Source: Mesobacillus harenae (GTDB lineage: Bacteria > Bacillota > Bacilli > Bacillales > Cytobacillaceae). Taken from it: a DNA stretch of 64,000 bases. The stretch spans positions 186,001 to 250,000 of the forward strand of contig NZ_JABUNR010000004.1 of the NCBI RefSeq assembly GCF_013343715.1, in the 5' to 3' direction. The notes below the pieces were generated by a model. The model saw only the letters and a list, made by a program, of their open reading frames with translations, had not been told where the DNA came from and ran no database searches. The position numbers and the translations under genes were made by a program. Below, piece by piece: positions 1 to 7,364 of this stretch. How positions within the stretch are numbered: position 1 is the stretch's first letter; each line of letters starts with the position of its first letter.

Positions 1-472
1 TTCCGAAGCCTATGGTTAATTTATTGACCCAATAATAACACCGAGGTAGTAGAAAAGGAGAGTATTAAAAGAGTTGTTGAAATGTTGTCATAATTAGGTT
101 GCAGCGAATTTCCCATATATCCAATATCTTTTTATGAGAGATCTAGTTTAAAACTTTAGTTTAATAAGGTTCTGGATCAATTTTAAAGCAAAAAACCTTA
201 AAGCTAAACTGTGACAGATTTATGAAACATGCAACAAGAGAAGCCGGCCCGGGATTCAGAAAAATGGATTGGCAAAAGGGTGAACACAGAGCCTATATAC
301 ATTTATCTCAGTAATTCAGTGTAAAAAGGATAATAAATTACCTAGACCAGCCATCCCCAACCATAAATTCTATTGATGACAACTTCATGACATTTCCCTG
401 TAATTTCACTATCTACAAGTTTTTTATGTTGTAATAAAGACAAGTACAGAACACGTTTCAGTTTCTTAAGCA
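1..472. other. Left-edge stretch without a supported gene
   Basis: No convincing coding region is seen. A short open stretch (about 168-312) has no ribosome site and is not supported. The first 35 bases could be the last codons of a gene lying to the left, since one frame runs into a stop at 33-35, but this cannot be tested here. Confidence 0.4.
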
Positions 473-515
473 TGTGAGAATATTAACAGTAATTCAATCA
501 GTTCGTTGCTAAAAT
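473..515 (+). promoter_or_regulatory. Fnr-type promoter of moaA
   Basis: TGTGAGAATATTAACA at 473-488 matches TGTGA-N6-TCACA at 9 of 10 positions. A TAAAAT -10 hexamer lies at 510-515, with its first base 29.5 bp from the box centre, so the predicted transcription start is near 522 and the box sits at about -41.5. This is the class II activation geometry known for Bacillus Fnr. The same spacing recurs at four other promoters in the first 5.3 kb, which makes chance unlikely. Function is inferred. Confidence 0.6.
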
Positions 516-554
516 GAATGTCTAAGGACTTCTAATTAGATGGAGTTGACTATA

Positions 555-1571
555 ATGGATAAAACAATTATTAATGATAAATTAAATAGACCGCTTCGCG
601 ACTTACGTATATCGGTCATAGACCGCTGTAATTTCCGTTGCCAATACTGTATGCCAGCAGAGGTTTTTGGTCCTGATTTCGCGTTTCTTCCAAAGAGTGA
701 ACTTTTAAGCTATGAAGAAATTGAAAGGGTTGCAAAGATCTTTGTACAGCTTGGCGTGGAAAAGATTCGTCTGACAGGGGGGGAACCTCTGCTTCGTAAA
801 GACCTGCCTGTGCTTGTAAAAATGCTGTCTGAACTGGATGGCCTGCGTGATATCGCACTAACAACAAATGGCGTGCTGCTGCCAAGGCTTGCCAATAAAC
901 TGAAGGAAGCGGGACTAAAGCGCGTAAATATTAGTCTCGATAGTCTGAATGATGAGCTATTCGGTTCCATTAATGGCAGAAATGTAGGAGTTGGGCCAGT
1001 GATTGCTGGCATAGACGCTGCGAAAAGTGCAGGCTTGGGAGTTAAGCTTAATATGGTCGTTAAAAGGGGTTTAAACGATTCTGAAATTCTTCCAATGGCT
1101 GAATTCTGCAAGCAAAAGGATCTCGAGCTCCGTTATATTGAATACATGGATGTAGGCAGCACTAATGGTTGGAGAATGGATGATGTCGTTACGAAGAAAC
1201 AGATTTTTGACATCCTTCAAGAACAATACGAGATAGAACCAGTAGACGCAGCTTATTATGGTGAAGTTGCCAAACGGTACCGCTATAAAGGAACGAATAC
1301 AAATGTAGGGTTTATCTCTTCTGTGTCAGAATCATTTTGCTCCAGCTGTACAAGGTCCCGCCTTTCAGCGAACGGTCAGATTTTCACTTGTCTTTTTAAC
1401 GGAAATGGCCATGATATTCGTGACTTTATGAGACAAGGTGCAACAGATGATCAGATAATCAGCAGAATAGCAGATATTTGGAATCATCGTGGCGATCGGT
1501 ATTCTGATGAACGGACGGCAGAGACTAGGGCTAACCGAAAAAAAATTGAAATGTCGTATATCGGCGGATAA
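555..1571 (+). CDS. moaA: GTP 3',8-cyclase MoaA (molybdenum cofactor biosynthesis)
   Basis: Radical-SAM enzyme that rearranges GTP to 3',8-cyclo-GTP, the first step of molybdopterin synthesis in the cytoplasm. The protein is 338 residues, the usual family length. The SAM cluster motif CX3CX2C is at C25, C29 and C32, the second [4Fe-4S] cluster motif CSSC...C is near residue 265, and the chain ends in the Gly-Gly tail that is required in the family. An upstream in-frame ATG at 540 exists, but the GGAG at 542-545 is placed correctly only for the ATG at 555. An Fnr-type promoter precedes it, which fits a need for cofactor under anaerobic nitrate respiration. It converges on ric. Confidence 0.95.
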   Translation: MDKTIINDKLNRPLRDLRISVIDRCNFRCQYCMPAEVFGPDFAFLPKSELLSYEEIERVAKIFVQLGVEKIRLTGGEPLLRKDLPVLVKMLSELDGLRDIALTTNGVLLPRLANKLKEAGLKRVNISLDSLNDELFGSINGRNVGVGPVIAGIDAAKSAGLGVKLNMVVKRGLNDSEILPMAEFCKQKDLELRYIEYMDVGSTNGWRMDDVVTKKQIFDILQEQYEIEPVDAAYYGEVAKRYRYKGTNTNVGFISSVSESFCSSCTRSRLSANGQIFTCLFNGNGHDIRDFMRQGATDDQIISRIADIWNHRGDRYSDERTAETRANRKKIEMSYIGG

Positions 1572-1576
1572 ACAAT

Positions 1577-1625
1577 AAAGGTGACAGGCACCATCCAAAA
1601 AAATGGATGGTGCCTGTCACCTTTT
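1577..1625. terminator. Bidirectional hairpin with a repeated GGTGACAGGCACC-type arm
   Basis: Near-perfect inverted repeat: arm 1577-1596 (AAAGGTGACAGGCACCATCC) pairs with 1605-1625 across an 8-base loop. It lies between convergent moaA and ric, with A and T runs on both flanks, so it can terminate both. From general knowledge the GGTGACAGGCACC arm recurs in many Bacillaceae genomes, so this is probably a member of a dispersed palindromic repeat family used as a terminator. Confidence 0.8.
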
Positions 1626-1637
1626 TAGCTGATTTTG

Positions 1638-2348
1638 TTATACAGGAGCTGCCTCTAAATATCTAGGGAAGAGGATGTTATTTTCTAAGTGAACATGCAT
1701 AAATGTTGTTTCTTCGAGAGTTTCCAGGCGTTTGTATACTAGACGATATGTTCCGCAAGCATCTAACGGCGGGTTAAAGTCACTTGTAACTTCACGCAAT
1801 TGTCTAAGCAATGTACCGGCATAGTCATGTTCTTTTTCTAGTTCATGAATATAGGCAATCATTTCTTCCTTTTCAGAACCTTTAGCATGCTCTAGCTGGA
1901 GCAGCATCGGGAAGACTGTTTCTTCTTCTTTTGAAGTATGTTCTAAGAGTTCTTTTTTAAACTCATAAAACAGGTCATATACTTTTAAAAGTTCTGGCCG
2001 GCGATCGCCGTGAACTCTTGCAACTTTAGTGACATAAGGACTTAATAATCGTAATTCCTCTTCGAGAGAACGATGGTATTTTTCCTTAATATGCTCAATT
2101 AAAGTTACGGAATCGGTTTCTGTCCACACCTCAGGATTTTCAGGAAAGCTAGCATTTTTATCGTATAAACTAGCAAGCTCATCCATTAACAGAGAAATAT
2201 TAATTCCTCGTTCAGCAGCAGCTTCACTTAATGAAATATTTCCGCCACAGCAAAAGTCGATTCTATTTTGTTTGAATAAATCACTAGACTTAGGGAATTG
2301 ATTAACAATATCACGAACTAACGCAGATTCTGTAAATGGTAAGTTCAT
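1638..2348 (-). CDS. ric: Iron-sulfur cluster repair di-iron protein (Ric/ScdA/YtfE family)
   Basis: Di-iron protein that repairs Fe-S clusters damaged by nitric oxide or oxidative stress. The 236 residues contain an N-terminal ScdA_N domain with the Cys pair at residues 33-34 (DFCCGG), followed by a hemerythrin-like four-helix domain. Conserved His/Glu iron ligands are visible in the segments LIEHIKEKYH, EHTSKEEE, HELEKEHDYAG and HVHLENN. A good ribosome site (AAAGGAGG) precedes the ATG. The gene is divergent from moeA and has its own Fnr-type promoter, consistent with NO being made during nitrate/nitrite respiration. The role is taken from the family. Confidence 0.93.
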   Translation of the reverse strand: MNLPFTESALVRDIVNQFPKSSDLFKQNRIDFCCGGNISLSEAAAERGINISLLMDELASLYDKNASFPENPEVWTETDSVTLIEHIKEKYHRSLEEELRLLSPYVTKVARVHGDRRPELLKVYDLFYEFKKELLEHTSKEEETVFPMLLQLEHAKGSEKEEMIAYIHELEKEHDYAGTLLRQLREVTSDFNPPLDACGTYRLVYKRLETLEETTFMHVHLENNILFPRYLEAAPV

Positions 2349-2394
2349 TTTAATGGCCTCCTTTAGGCAAATAGGTTTAATTGGTTCTAACTAC

Positions 2395-2437
2395 AGCATA
2401 AAGGATACTAGTAACCAATCCGGTGATATGAATCACA
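2395..2437 (-). promoter_or_regulatory. Fnr-type promoter of ric
   Basis: On the minus strand TGTGATTCATATCACC (2422-2437) matches TGTGA-N6-TCACA/T at 9 of 10 positions. A TATGCT -10 element (2395-2400) lies with the standard 29.5 bp from box centre to first -10 base. The predicted start is near 2388, 40 bases ahead of the ATG. The weak -10 and lack of a -35 fit an activator-dependent promoter. Confidence 0.65.
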
Positions 2438-2494
2438 CATTGCAACTTTTATCGGTTTTTTTTTTCTAATTAAGTCTTCAAAGCAAAAATGGTT

Positions 2495-2537
2495 TGTGAA
2501 GTTTGTCATGTTATCTCTTTTCATATAACCTTATAAT
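2495..2537 (+). promoter_or_regulatory. Fnr-type promoter of moeA-mobB
   Basis: TGTGAAGTTTGTCATG (2495-2510) matches 8 of 10 consensus positions. TATAAT is at 2532-2537, with the same 29.5 bp spacing as the other boxes in this block. The predicted start is near 2544, 31 bases before the moeA ATG. The box is separate from the ric box 65 bp to the left, so the divergent genes have individual sites. Confidence 0.55.
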
Positions 2538-2574
2538 TACAATAAACATTAGCCTGTTAACTGGAGTGACGAAT

Positions 2575-3840
2575 ATGGTGGAAAAAAGAACTCCCATTTC
2601 AGTGGGAGAAGCTGTAGAGAAGGTAATGCGCTATCAAAAGCCAGGTAAACTAGAGTACATACCAATTACAAAGACCTTTGGAAGGCACTTAGCGGAGGAT
2701 TTAACAGCAACAAGCGATGTCCCTCATTTTGACAGGGCACCTTATGATGGATATGCTATCAGGTCCATTGACACCTATGAGGCTTCACAAAACAACCCGG
2801 TCAAGTTTGAAGTAGTTGATCATATAGGAGCCGGTATGGTCTCTGCGAAAGAGCTTGGTCCTTTTCAAGCAGTACGGATTATGACTGGAGCGCAAATGCC
2901 AGAAGGGGCCGATGCTGTCGTTATGCTAGAGCTGGCAAAAGATGGTGAGCAGGACGGCACTAAATATATGGCAATCAAACGTTCATATAAAAAAGGGGAT
3001 AATGTCTCTTATCGAGGTGAGGATGCCAAAGCGGGGGAGATTCTCGTAAAAAAAGGAACGATGATTAACCCTGGCATTCAGGCCATGCTGGCGACTTTTG
3101 GTTACGCGGAGGTACCTGCAGCAAAAAAGCCTGTTGTTGGTCTATATGCAACTGGAACTGAACTGCTTGATGTCCATGAACCGCTTGAACCAGGAAAGAT
3201 ACGTAACAGCAATTCTTATATGATATCAGCTCAAATTGAACGAGCTGGAGCGGAAGTGAAATACTTCGGTCAACTAGCCGACGATTTTAATGTTTGCTAT
3301 GAAGCGGTCAAAGAGGCTGTGAAAGAAGTTGATTTGTTTATTACAACAGGTGGTGTCTCTGTTGGCGACTTTGATTATTTGCCAGCGATTTATGAGAAAC
3401 TTGGAGCGGAAGTACTATTTAATAAAGTAGCTATGCGGCCAGGCAGCGTAACTACTGTCGCCCAGCTCGATGGAAAACTTCTCTTTGGTCTTTCCGGAAA
3501 CCCATCTGCCTGTTATGTAGGTTTTGAATTATTTGCCCGGCCTGTTATTAAAAAGATGCTATATTCCGCTAAGCCTCATCTTCGCAAGGATAAAGCGATC
3601 TTAAATGCTTCTTTTCCGAAAGCGAATCCGTTTACTCGATTCGTTAGGAGTGCTGCAGCCATTGAAAACGGAAGGCTTACAGTTGCTCCAAGCGGTCTTG
3701 ATAAGTCTAATATTATTATGAGCCTTGCTGGTGCCAATTCATTGATGATTCTCCCAGGCGGCACAAGAGGTTTTGAACAGGGTATGGAAGTTGATGTCCT
3801 GAGTTTGGATGACCAAACAGGAAGTGAGTGGCCTTGGTAG
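2575..3840 (+). CDS. moeA: Molybdopterin molybdenumtransferase MoeA
   Basis: Inserts molybdate into adenylated molybdopterin, the last step of Mo-cofactor assembly. The protein is 421 residues, typical for MoeA, with the conserved segments DRAPYDGYAI near residue 55, GDNVSYRGEDAKAG near residue 140 and the MoCF-binding motif TTGGVSVGDFDY near 260 followed by GLSGNPSACYVG. A longer frame opens at 2503, but the GGAG at 2563 fits only the ATG at 2575. It overlaps the next gene by 13 bases, so moeA and mobB are translationally coupled. Its own Fnr-type promoter lies just upstream. Confidence 0.95.
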   Translation: MVEKRTPISVGEAVEKVMRYQKPGKLEYIPITKTFGRHLAEDLTATSDVPHFDRAPYDGYAIRSIDTYEASQNNPVKFEVVDHIGAGMVSAKELGPFQAVRIMTGAQMPEGADAVVMLELAKDGEQDGTKYMAIKRSYKKGDNVSYRGEDAKAGEILVKKGTMINPGIQAMLATFGYAEVPAAKKPVVGLYATGTELLDVHEPLEPGKIRNSNSYMISAQIERAGAEVKYFGQLADDFNVCYEAVKEAVKEVDLFITTGGVSVGDFDYLPAIYEKLGAEVLFNKVAMRPGSVTTVAQLDGKLLFGLSGNPSACYVGFELFARPVIKKMLYSAKPHLRKDKAILNASFPKANPFTRFVRSAAAIENGRLTVAPSGLDKSNIIMSLAGANSLMILPGGTRGFEQGMEVDVLSLDDQTGSEWPW

Positions 3841-4364
3841 AACCAGTTATTTTTCAAGTAGCTGGTTTTCAAAACAGCGGCAAAACAACGATTATCAAAA
3901 GGCTTATCCAAACATTCAGTGAGGAACTCCTAACAGTTGCAACCATTAAGCATCATGGTCACGGGGGCAAGCCGGACGTAGTCGCAAATAAAGATTCTAG
4001 CAAGCATCTTGCTGCTGGTGCTGTTGTATCACTAGTAGAAGGTTCAGGAAGAGTTCTGTTGCAATCAGAAGCTGCAGATTTGAACCTTAATGATAAAATA
4101 AAGCTTATTTCATTCTTTAAAACGGATATAATCCTTATCGAAGGCCATAAACAGGAAGATTACCCAAAGGCCGTTCTGATACGTGATGAGCTTGATTTGC
4201 CTTTATTAGAGAAATTGAGGAATATCCAGGTTGTTTTTGTACGTTCAGAAAAAGTGGAAGAAAAAGTAAGGCAGGTCAACCATTCAATCCCAATTTTTCA
4301 TATGGATGATCCAGGAGCCTATAAGTGGGTTTGCACGTTTGTAAAGAGCACGAATAATTCATAA
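3828..4364 (+). CDS. mobB: Molybdopterin-guanine dinucleotide biosynthesis adaptor MobB
   Basis: P-loop GTP-binding protein that helps MobA attach GMP to molybdopterin, giving the guanine dinucleotide cofactor used by nitrate reductases. The Walker A segment GFQNSGKTT lies near residues 12-20, followed by the TIKHHGH motif of the family. The frame starts with GTG at 3828 inside the end of moeA. A TTG at 3834 is better spaced from AGGAAG (3819-3824), so the true product may be two residues shorter. No mobA is present in the window. Confidence 0.92.
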   Translation: MALVEPVIFQVAGFQNSGKTTIIKRLIQTFSEELLTVATIKHHGHGGKPDVVANKDSSKHLAAGAVVSLVEGSGRVLLQSEAADLNLNDKIKLISFFKTDIILIEGHKQEDYPKAVLIRDELDLPLLEKLRNIQVVFVRSEKVEEKVRQVNHSIPIFHMDDPGAYKWVCTFVKSTNNS

Positions 4365-4415
4365 GAAGAACTTCTTATTAAGTCCGACATTAAATCGTAA
4401 AAAAATAGACATATA

Positions 4416-4458
4416 GGCGACATTTGTCACTGTGTCATTGGATTCATCCGGCTAAAAT
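4416..4458 (+). promoter_or_regulatory. Fnr-type promoter of the NarI-like gene
   Basis: GGCGACATTTGTCACT (4416-4431) has a perfect right half (TCACT) and a 3/5 left half of the Fnr consensus. TAAAAT is at 4453-4458 with the 29.5 bp spacing shared by the other boxes. The predicted start is near 4465. Alone it would be weak; the fixed geometry supports it. Confidence 0.45.
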
Positions 4459-4510
4459 GTAGATTGGAATAGGGTGTTAGTTTCAATGACAAGGCTGGGG
4501 TGACGGATGG

Positions 4511-4951
4511 ATGGAAATGCTGCCAATAGTAATTTGGGTAATTTTCCCTTATACAGTATTAGCGATTGTCGGGATGGGGCTGGTTTGGCAATATAACGAA
4601 GTGGCGTTATCGGAAGAAGATTTATCCTACTTTAATCCGTGCTGCTTTATTAACAAGCTTTTGAAAGGGTTATTGGTGCTGACCTGCTTATCAGGTTTTG
4701 CGATGGTCGCATTCTCGGCTTTTAGCAATGAACCTATTCGGCTTTTTCAATGGGTAATGAGTCTTGTATTGCTTCAGCCGGACATGGAATTAGTAATGAA
4801 TATCTCAATCTATTCTCAAGTTCACTTTTTTGTTGTGTGTTTCTTTTTGCTTATTTTGGCATTCACGAATAAGGTGGCTTACTTATTTAAACCTCATCTT
4901 TATTTGATGGAGGTTTTAATAAAGCTTTCCTATGTGAAAAAACACCCATAA
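4511..4951 (+). CDS. Shortened NarI-like membrane protein (orphan nitrate reductase gamma-type subunit)
   Basis: The 146-residue membrane protein resembles NarI, the haem b subunit of respiratory nitrate reductase. The start (VIFPYTVLAIVGMG, residues 10-23) matches the NarI N-terminus, and residues 50-126 match its last two helices, including a QPD-x9-H-like segment. NarI is normally about 225 residues with five helices; the middle two helices are absent here. Of the four NarI haem ligands only one His (H105) has a counterpart: the partner 18 residues on is A123, and the N-terminal His pair is missing. It may therefore not bind haem in the NarI way. It stands alone, behind an Fnr-type promoter, without narG, narH or narJ. 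Function unknown. Confidence 0.75.
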   Translation: MEMLPIVIWVIFPYTVLAIVGMGLVWQYNEVALSEEDLSYFNPCCFINKLLKGLLVLTCLSGFAMVAFSAFSNEPIRLFQWVMSLVLLQPDMELVMNISIYSQVHFFVVCFFLLILAFTNKVAYLFKPHLYLMEVLIKLSYVKKHP

Positions 4952-5011
4952 TTTATAAGAAATAAAAGTTTAGTAAGACCGCTGAAAATCTGCCAGTTTG
5001 TACAATAAAGG

Positions 5012-5059
5012 AAAAAGCCGATTCCCTTCCATAAAGATGAAGGAGAGTCGGCTTTTTCT
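5012..5059 (+). terminator. Rho-independent terminator after the NarI-like gene
   Basis: AAAAAGCCGA...TCGGCTTTTT stem with a secondary CTTC/GAAG pairing and a T-rich end. The rest of 4952-5245 shows nothing further that I can name. Confidence 0.85.
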
Positions 5060-5245
5060 TATTTTCAGTTCACATTGGCTATTGCTGTTTTAATTGGAGT
5101 GGAAGGACTAGGCGTTTGAGCTTTTGTTTCCTGCAGGGAAATCAAATTGATTGCCAGGTGTTTTGTAACTAAGTCAGATCCGATCCGAATAGTTCAACAC
5201 AAGCTTTGTGACGATTTTTTGAATAAGTGTTTAAACCGAAAAAAA

Positions 5246-5288
5246 TGTGACCTGTTTCACTTAATGGAAACCCAATATCATCTATAGT
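5246..5288 (+). promoter_or_regulatory. Fnr-type promoter of the ywiC-like gene
   Basis: TGTGACCTGTTTCACT (5246-5261) is a perfect 10/10 match to the Bacillus Fnr consensus TGTGA-N6-TCACT. TATAGT at 5283-5288 is at the standard 29.5 bp, predicting transcription from about 5295, 25 bases ahead of the chosen start codon. Confidence 0.8.
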
Positions 5289-5319
5289 GAAGTTAAGCAA
5301 ATTCCAGGGAGTGGTCATG

Positions 5320-6036
5320 ATGAAGTTATTTTTACCAAAGCAGCATGGTGCTTGGGCTATGCTGATTATCCCTTTTTGGCTTGGTGCCGCCGCAACAGGC
5401 TTTGTGTGGGAGCATATTCCATTTTTTTTGGGCTGGTTGTCTCTTTACCTGGCAACCTATCCGATGCTGCTGCTTTTTAAAAAGAAGAAAATCTCTTTTT
5501 ACATGAAGTGGACAATCATTTATATGGTACCAGCTGTTCTATTGTTTCTGATTCCGTTGTTTTCGCGGCCATCTATTGTCCTATTCGGAGTGGCGATGAT
5601 CCCATTCTTTATAATAAATGCCTATTTCTCTGCCAAAAATCGAGAGCGTGCACTCTTAAATGATTTCAGTGCAATTTTTGCTTTTGCAATTGCAGGGCTA
5701 GCGAGCAGCTACCTCCCTAATGGAACATTAACGGCGGAAGCTATTACAGTCTTTTTCGCTTCAATTTTGTTTTTTACAGGAAGTACATTTTATGTAAAGA
5801 CAATGATAAGAGAAAAGAAAAATATAAACTTTAAATGGGTTTCGTGGGTTTTTCATGCATTTGTGCTGCTTCTGTGGTTGCTGCTTGGTGAACCAATAAT
5901 AGCTTTAGCTTTCGTTCCAAGCTTATGGCGGGCTGTCTATTTTTATGGAAAGCCGTTTGGTATTATGAAGCTAGGAATATATGAAATAGCTAATGCATCT
6001 ATATTATTTATTATCACAATCATAAGTATAGTGTAA
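5320..6036 (+). CDS. ywiC: YwiC-like integral membrane protein
   Basis: Multi-pass membrane protein of 238 residues (roughly seven hydrophobic helices) with the family opening KLFLPKQHGAWAMLIIPF. In B. subtilis, ywiC sits in the narK-fnr-arfM-ywiC-narGHJI region; its biochemical role is not established. Here it again neighbours fnr and has the best Fnr box in the window. A longer frame opens with GTG at 5287, but AGGGAG at 5306-5311 places the start at the second of two adjacent ATGs (5320). A role in anaerobic respiration is inferred from context only. Confidence 0.85.
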   Translation: MKLFLPKQHGAWAMLIIPFWLGAAATGFVWEHIPFFLGWLSLYLATYPMLLLFKKKKISFYMKWTIIYMVPAVLLFLIPLFSRPSIVLFGVAMIPFFIINAYFSAKNRERALLNDFSAIFAFAIAGLASSYLPNGTLTAEAITVFFASILFFTGSTFYVKTMIREKKNINFKWVSWVFHAFVLLLWLLLGEPIIALAFVPSLWRAVYFYGKPFGIMKLGIYEIANASILFIITIISIV

Positions 6037-6041
6037 TGATC

Positions 6042-6072
6042 AATGGAGCCTAATTATAAGGCTCCATTTTTT
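6042..6072 (+). terminator. Terminator after ywiC
   Basis: AATGGAGCC/GGCTCCATT stem with TAATTATAA-type loop and a T run. Bases 6073-6254 beyond it contain no gene that I can support. Confidence 0.85.
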
Positions 6073-6254
6073 ACTGTTAAAAATTCAAGTAAGTACTTGG
6101 CCGCGACTCCCCCGCCAGCAATAGCAAAAAACGCTTCTTTGTCAGCGCCTCCAGTTTGTGCTCTTCCGGACACTAAGGGAAGCTGATAAGAGAAGCGGCC
6201 CGCTCCGACAGTAAAGTGGTTCACTTCGAGAATAGCTCGGCACGATAAAAAAAC

Positions 6255-6293
6255 AAAAGGTGTCGAGAGAAAAGTTCTCGCGACACCTTTTTT
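6255..6293 (-). terminator. Terminator after fnr (bidirectional)
   Basis: AAAAGGTGTCG...CGACACCTTTT stem with GAGA/TCTC extension and short loop. A run of A on the left gives a T run on the minus strand, so it can end the fnr transcript. Confidence 0.8.
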
Positions 6294-6328
6294 GAAAAAT
6301 CAAAACAAGCAAAAATTAAACTTCTTTC

Positions 6329-7021
6329 CTATTCAATATTACAAATGCTAACAGGGCAATTTTCACACTCAATCTCATCTTTAAGATATTGTAAGTCAAG
6401 GATTGTGATAATCCCTTTATCAATCTGAAGAATCTTGTTTCTTCTCAGATCACTTAATAATCTGTTCACAACTTCGCGCGAGGTTCCGCAAAAATTAGCG
6501 AGCTCCTGGTTAGTCAAAGCGATACCAATTTGGATGCCGGATGGAGATTGAACCCCATAACTGTTGGAAAGTCTGATTAACGTTGAAATTAGTGCACCTT
6601 TCTTTCCATGAAGAACTAAATCACGAAATTTTGTTTGGGTCCTCCTATACTGATTAGAAAGCCACTTTATCATCTCAAGAGCTAGCACGTTATTGATGGC
6701 AAGCATTTCTTCGAGTTTATCCTTTTTTATGACAGCAACACTTCCAGCTTCAACTACTCTGGCATTAAGGAAGTGAGTGAAAACGGGGCTGAAGAGGTTA
6801 ATCTCACCTATCAGCTCACCCTGCGAGCACATTCGCATTGTTAATTCTCTTCCATCAGGAATGACTTTACTTATCTGGATTTTTCCGCTTTGAACGACAT
6901 AAAGCTCATCAGCAATGCTTCCCTCATCGAATAAATAGGTCCCTTTTTGAACCTGGCGTATATGGTGAACACTTTGTAAAAGTTCTTTAAGTGCGGATGA
7001 AAATGCAAGAGATGCCTGCAT
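6329..7021 (-). CDS. fnr: Fnr, Crp-family anaerobic regulator (Bacillus type)
   Basis: Transcription activator of anaerobic nitrate respiration genes. The 230 residues comprise an N-terminal cyclic-nucleotide-like beta barrel (about 20-140) and a winged helix with LTNQELANFCGTSREVVNRLL as recognition region. The decisive feature is the C-terminal C219-X2-C222-X4-C227, the spacing of the [4Fe-4S] ligands of B. subtilis Fnr, unlike the N-terminal cluster of E. coli FNR. AGGTGG precedes the ATG. I see no Fnr box in its own upstream region, in contrast to the narK-fnr arrangement of B. subtilis. The five boxes to its left are its likely targets. Confidence 0.93.
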   Translation of the reverse strand: MQASLAFSSALKELLQSVHHIRQVQKGTYLFDEGSIADELYVVQSGKIQISKVIPDGRELTMRMCSQGELIGEINLFSPVFTHFLNARVVEAGSVAVIKKDKLEEMLAINNVLALEMIKWLSNQYRRTQTKFRDLVLHGKKGALISTLIRLSNSYGVQSPSGIQIGIALTNQELANFCGTSREVVNRLLSDLRRNKILQIDKGIITILDLQYLKDEIECENCPVSICNIE

Positions 7022-7256
7022 GAGGTTACCACCTTTTGGCGGACAATTCGTCCACCTTTTTTAACTAAAGTTGTTACGCAAAAATTATTTTTTTAAATAA
7101 ACGCCTTAGCCCGGCATTAGTTGAGTTGTCGGGTAAATTAAAAAAACCTTACAATGAACCCCTATTAATATAGGGATTATTTAATATTATTATATTGGAT
7201 ATCGTACAAATACTTCAACAAAACTACAAATCGTTCACAGAACATTAAAATATTGG

Positions 7257-7335
7257 TTGATTTTCATGGAAGACATTACTATAATAAGAGGAACATTTTC
7301 TTATAATTATAAACAGAAATGATTAAATATGCATA
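7257..7335 (+). promoter_or_regulatory. Sigma-A promoter and ArgR-like box of the arg operon
   Basis: TTGATT (7257-7262), a 17-bp spacer and TATAAT (7280-7285) form a good sigma-A promoter with a start near 7292. AATGATTAAATATGCATA at 7318-7335 agrees with the ARG-box palindrome (AATGAATWWWWATTCANW) at about 16 of 18 positions. It lies just downstream of the start site, where bound arginine-ArgR/AhrC would block transcription. Identification rests on motif similarity and on the operon it precedes. Confidence 0.65.
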
Positions 7336-7364
7336 AGTTGGTTTATGTGGAAAGGAGTCTACAA

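Noticed and set aside
168..312. Short open frame containing EAGPGFRKMDWQKGEH
   Set aside because: No ribosome site, a stop just upstream and no recognisable family; too short to support.
381..410. Alternative Fnr box TTTCAC region ahead of moaA
   Set aside because: It matches only one half and has no phased -10; the site at 473-488 is far better.
6104..6240. Another copy of the dispersed repeat
   Set aside because: It shares only short GC-rich words with the copies at 38858 and 56571; alignment is not convincing.
7022..7364. Fnr box for fnr autoregulation
   Set aside because: The best candidate (TGTGAACGATTTGTAG on the minus strand near 7237) has only the left half-site.
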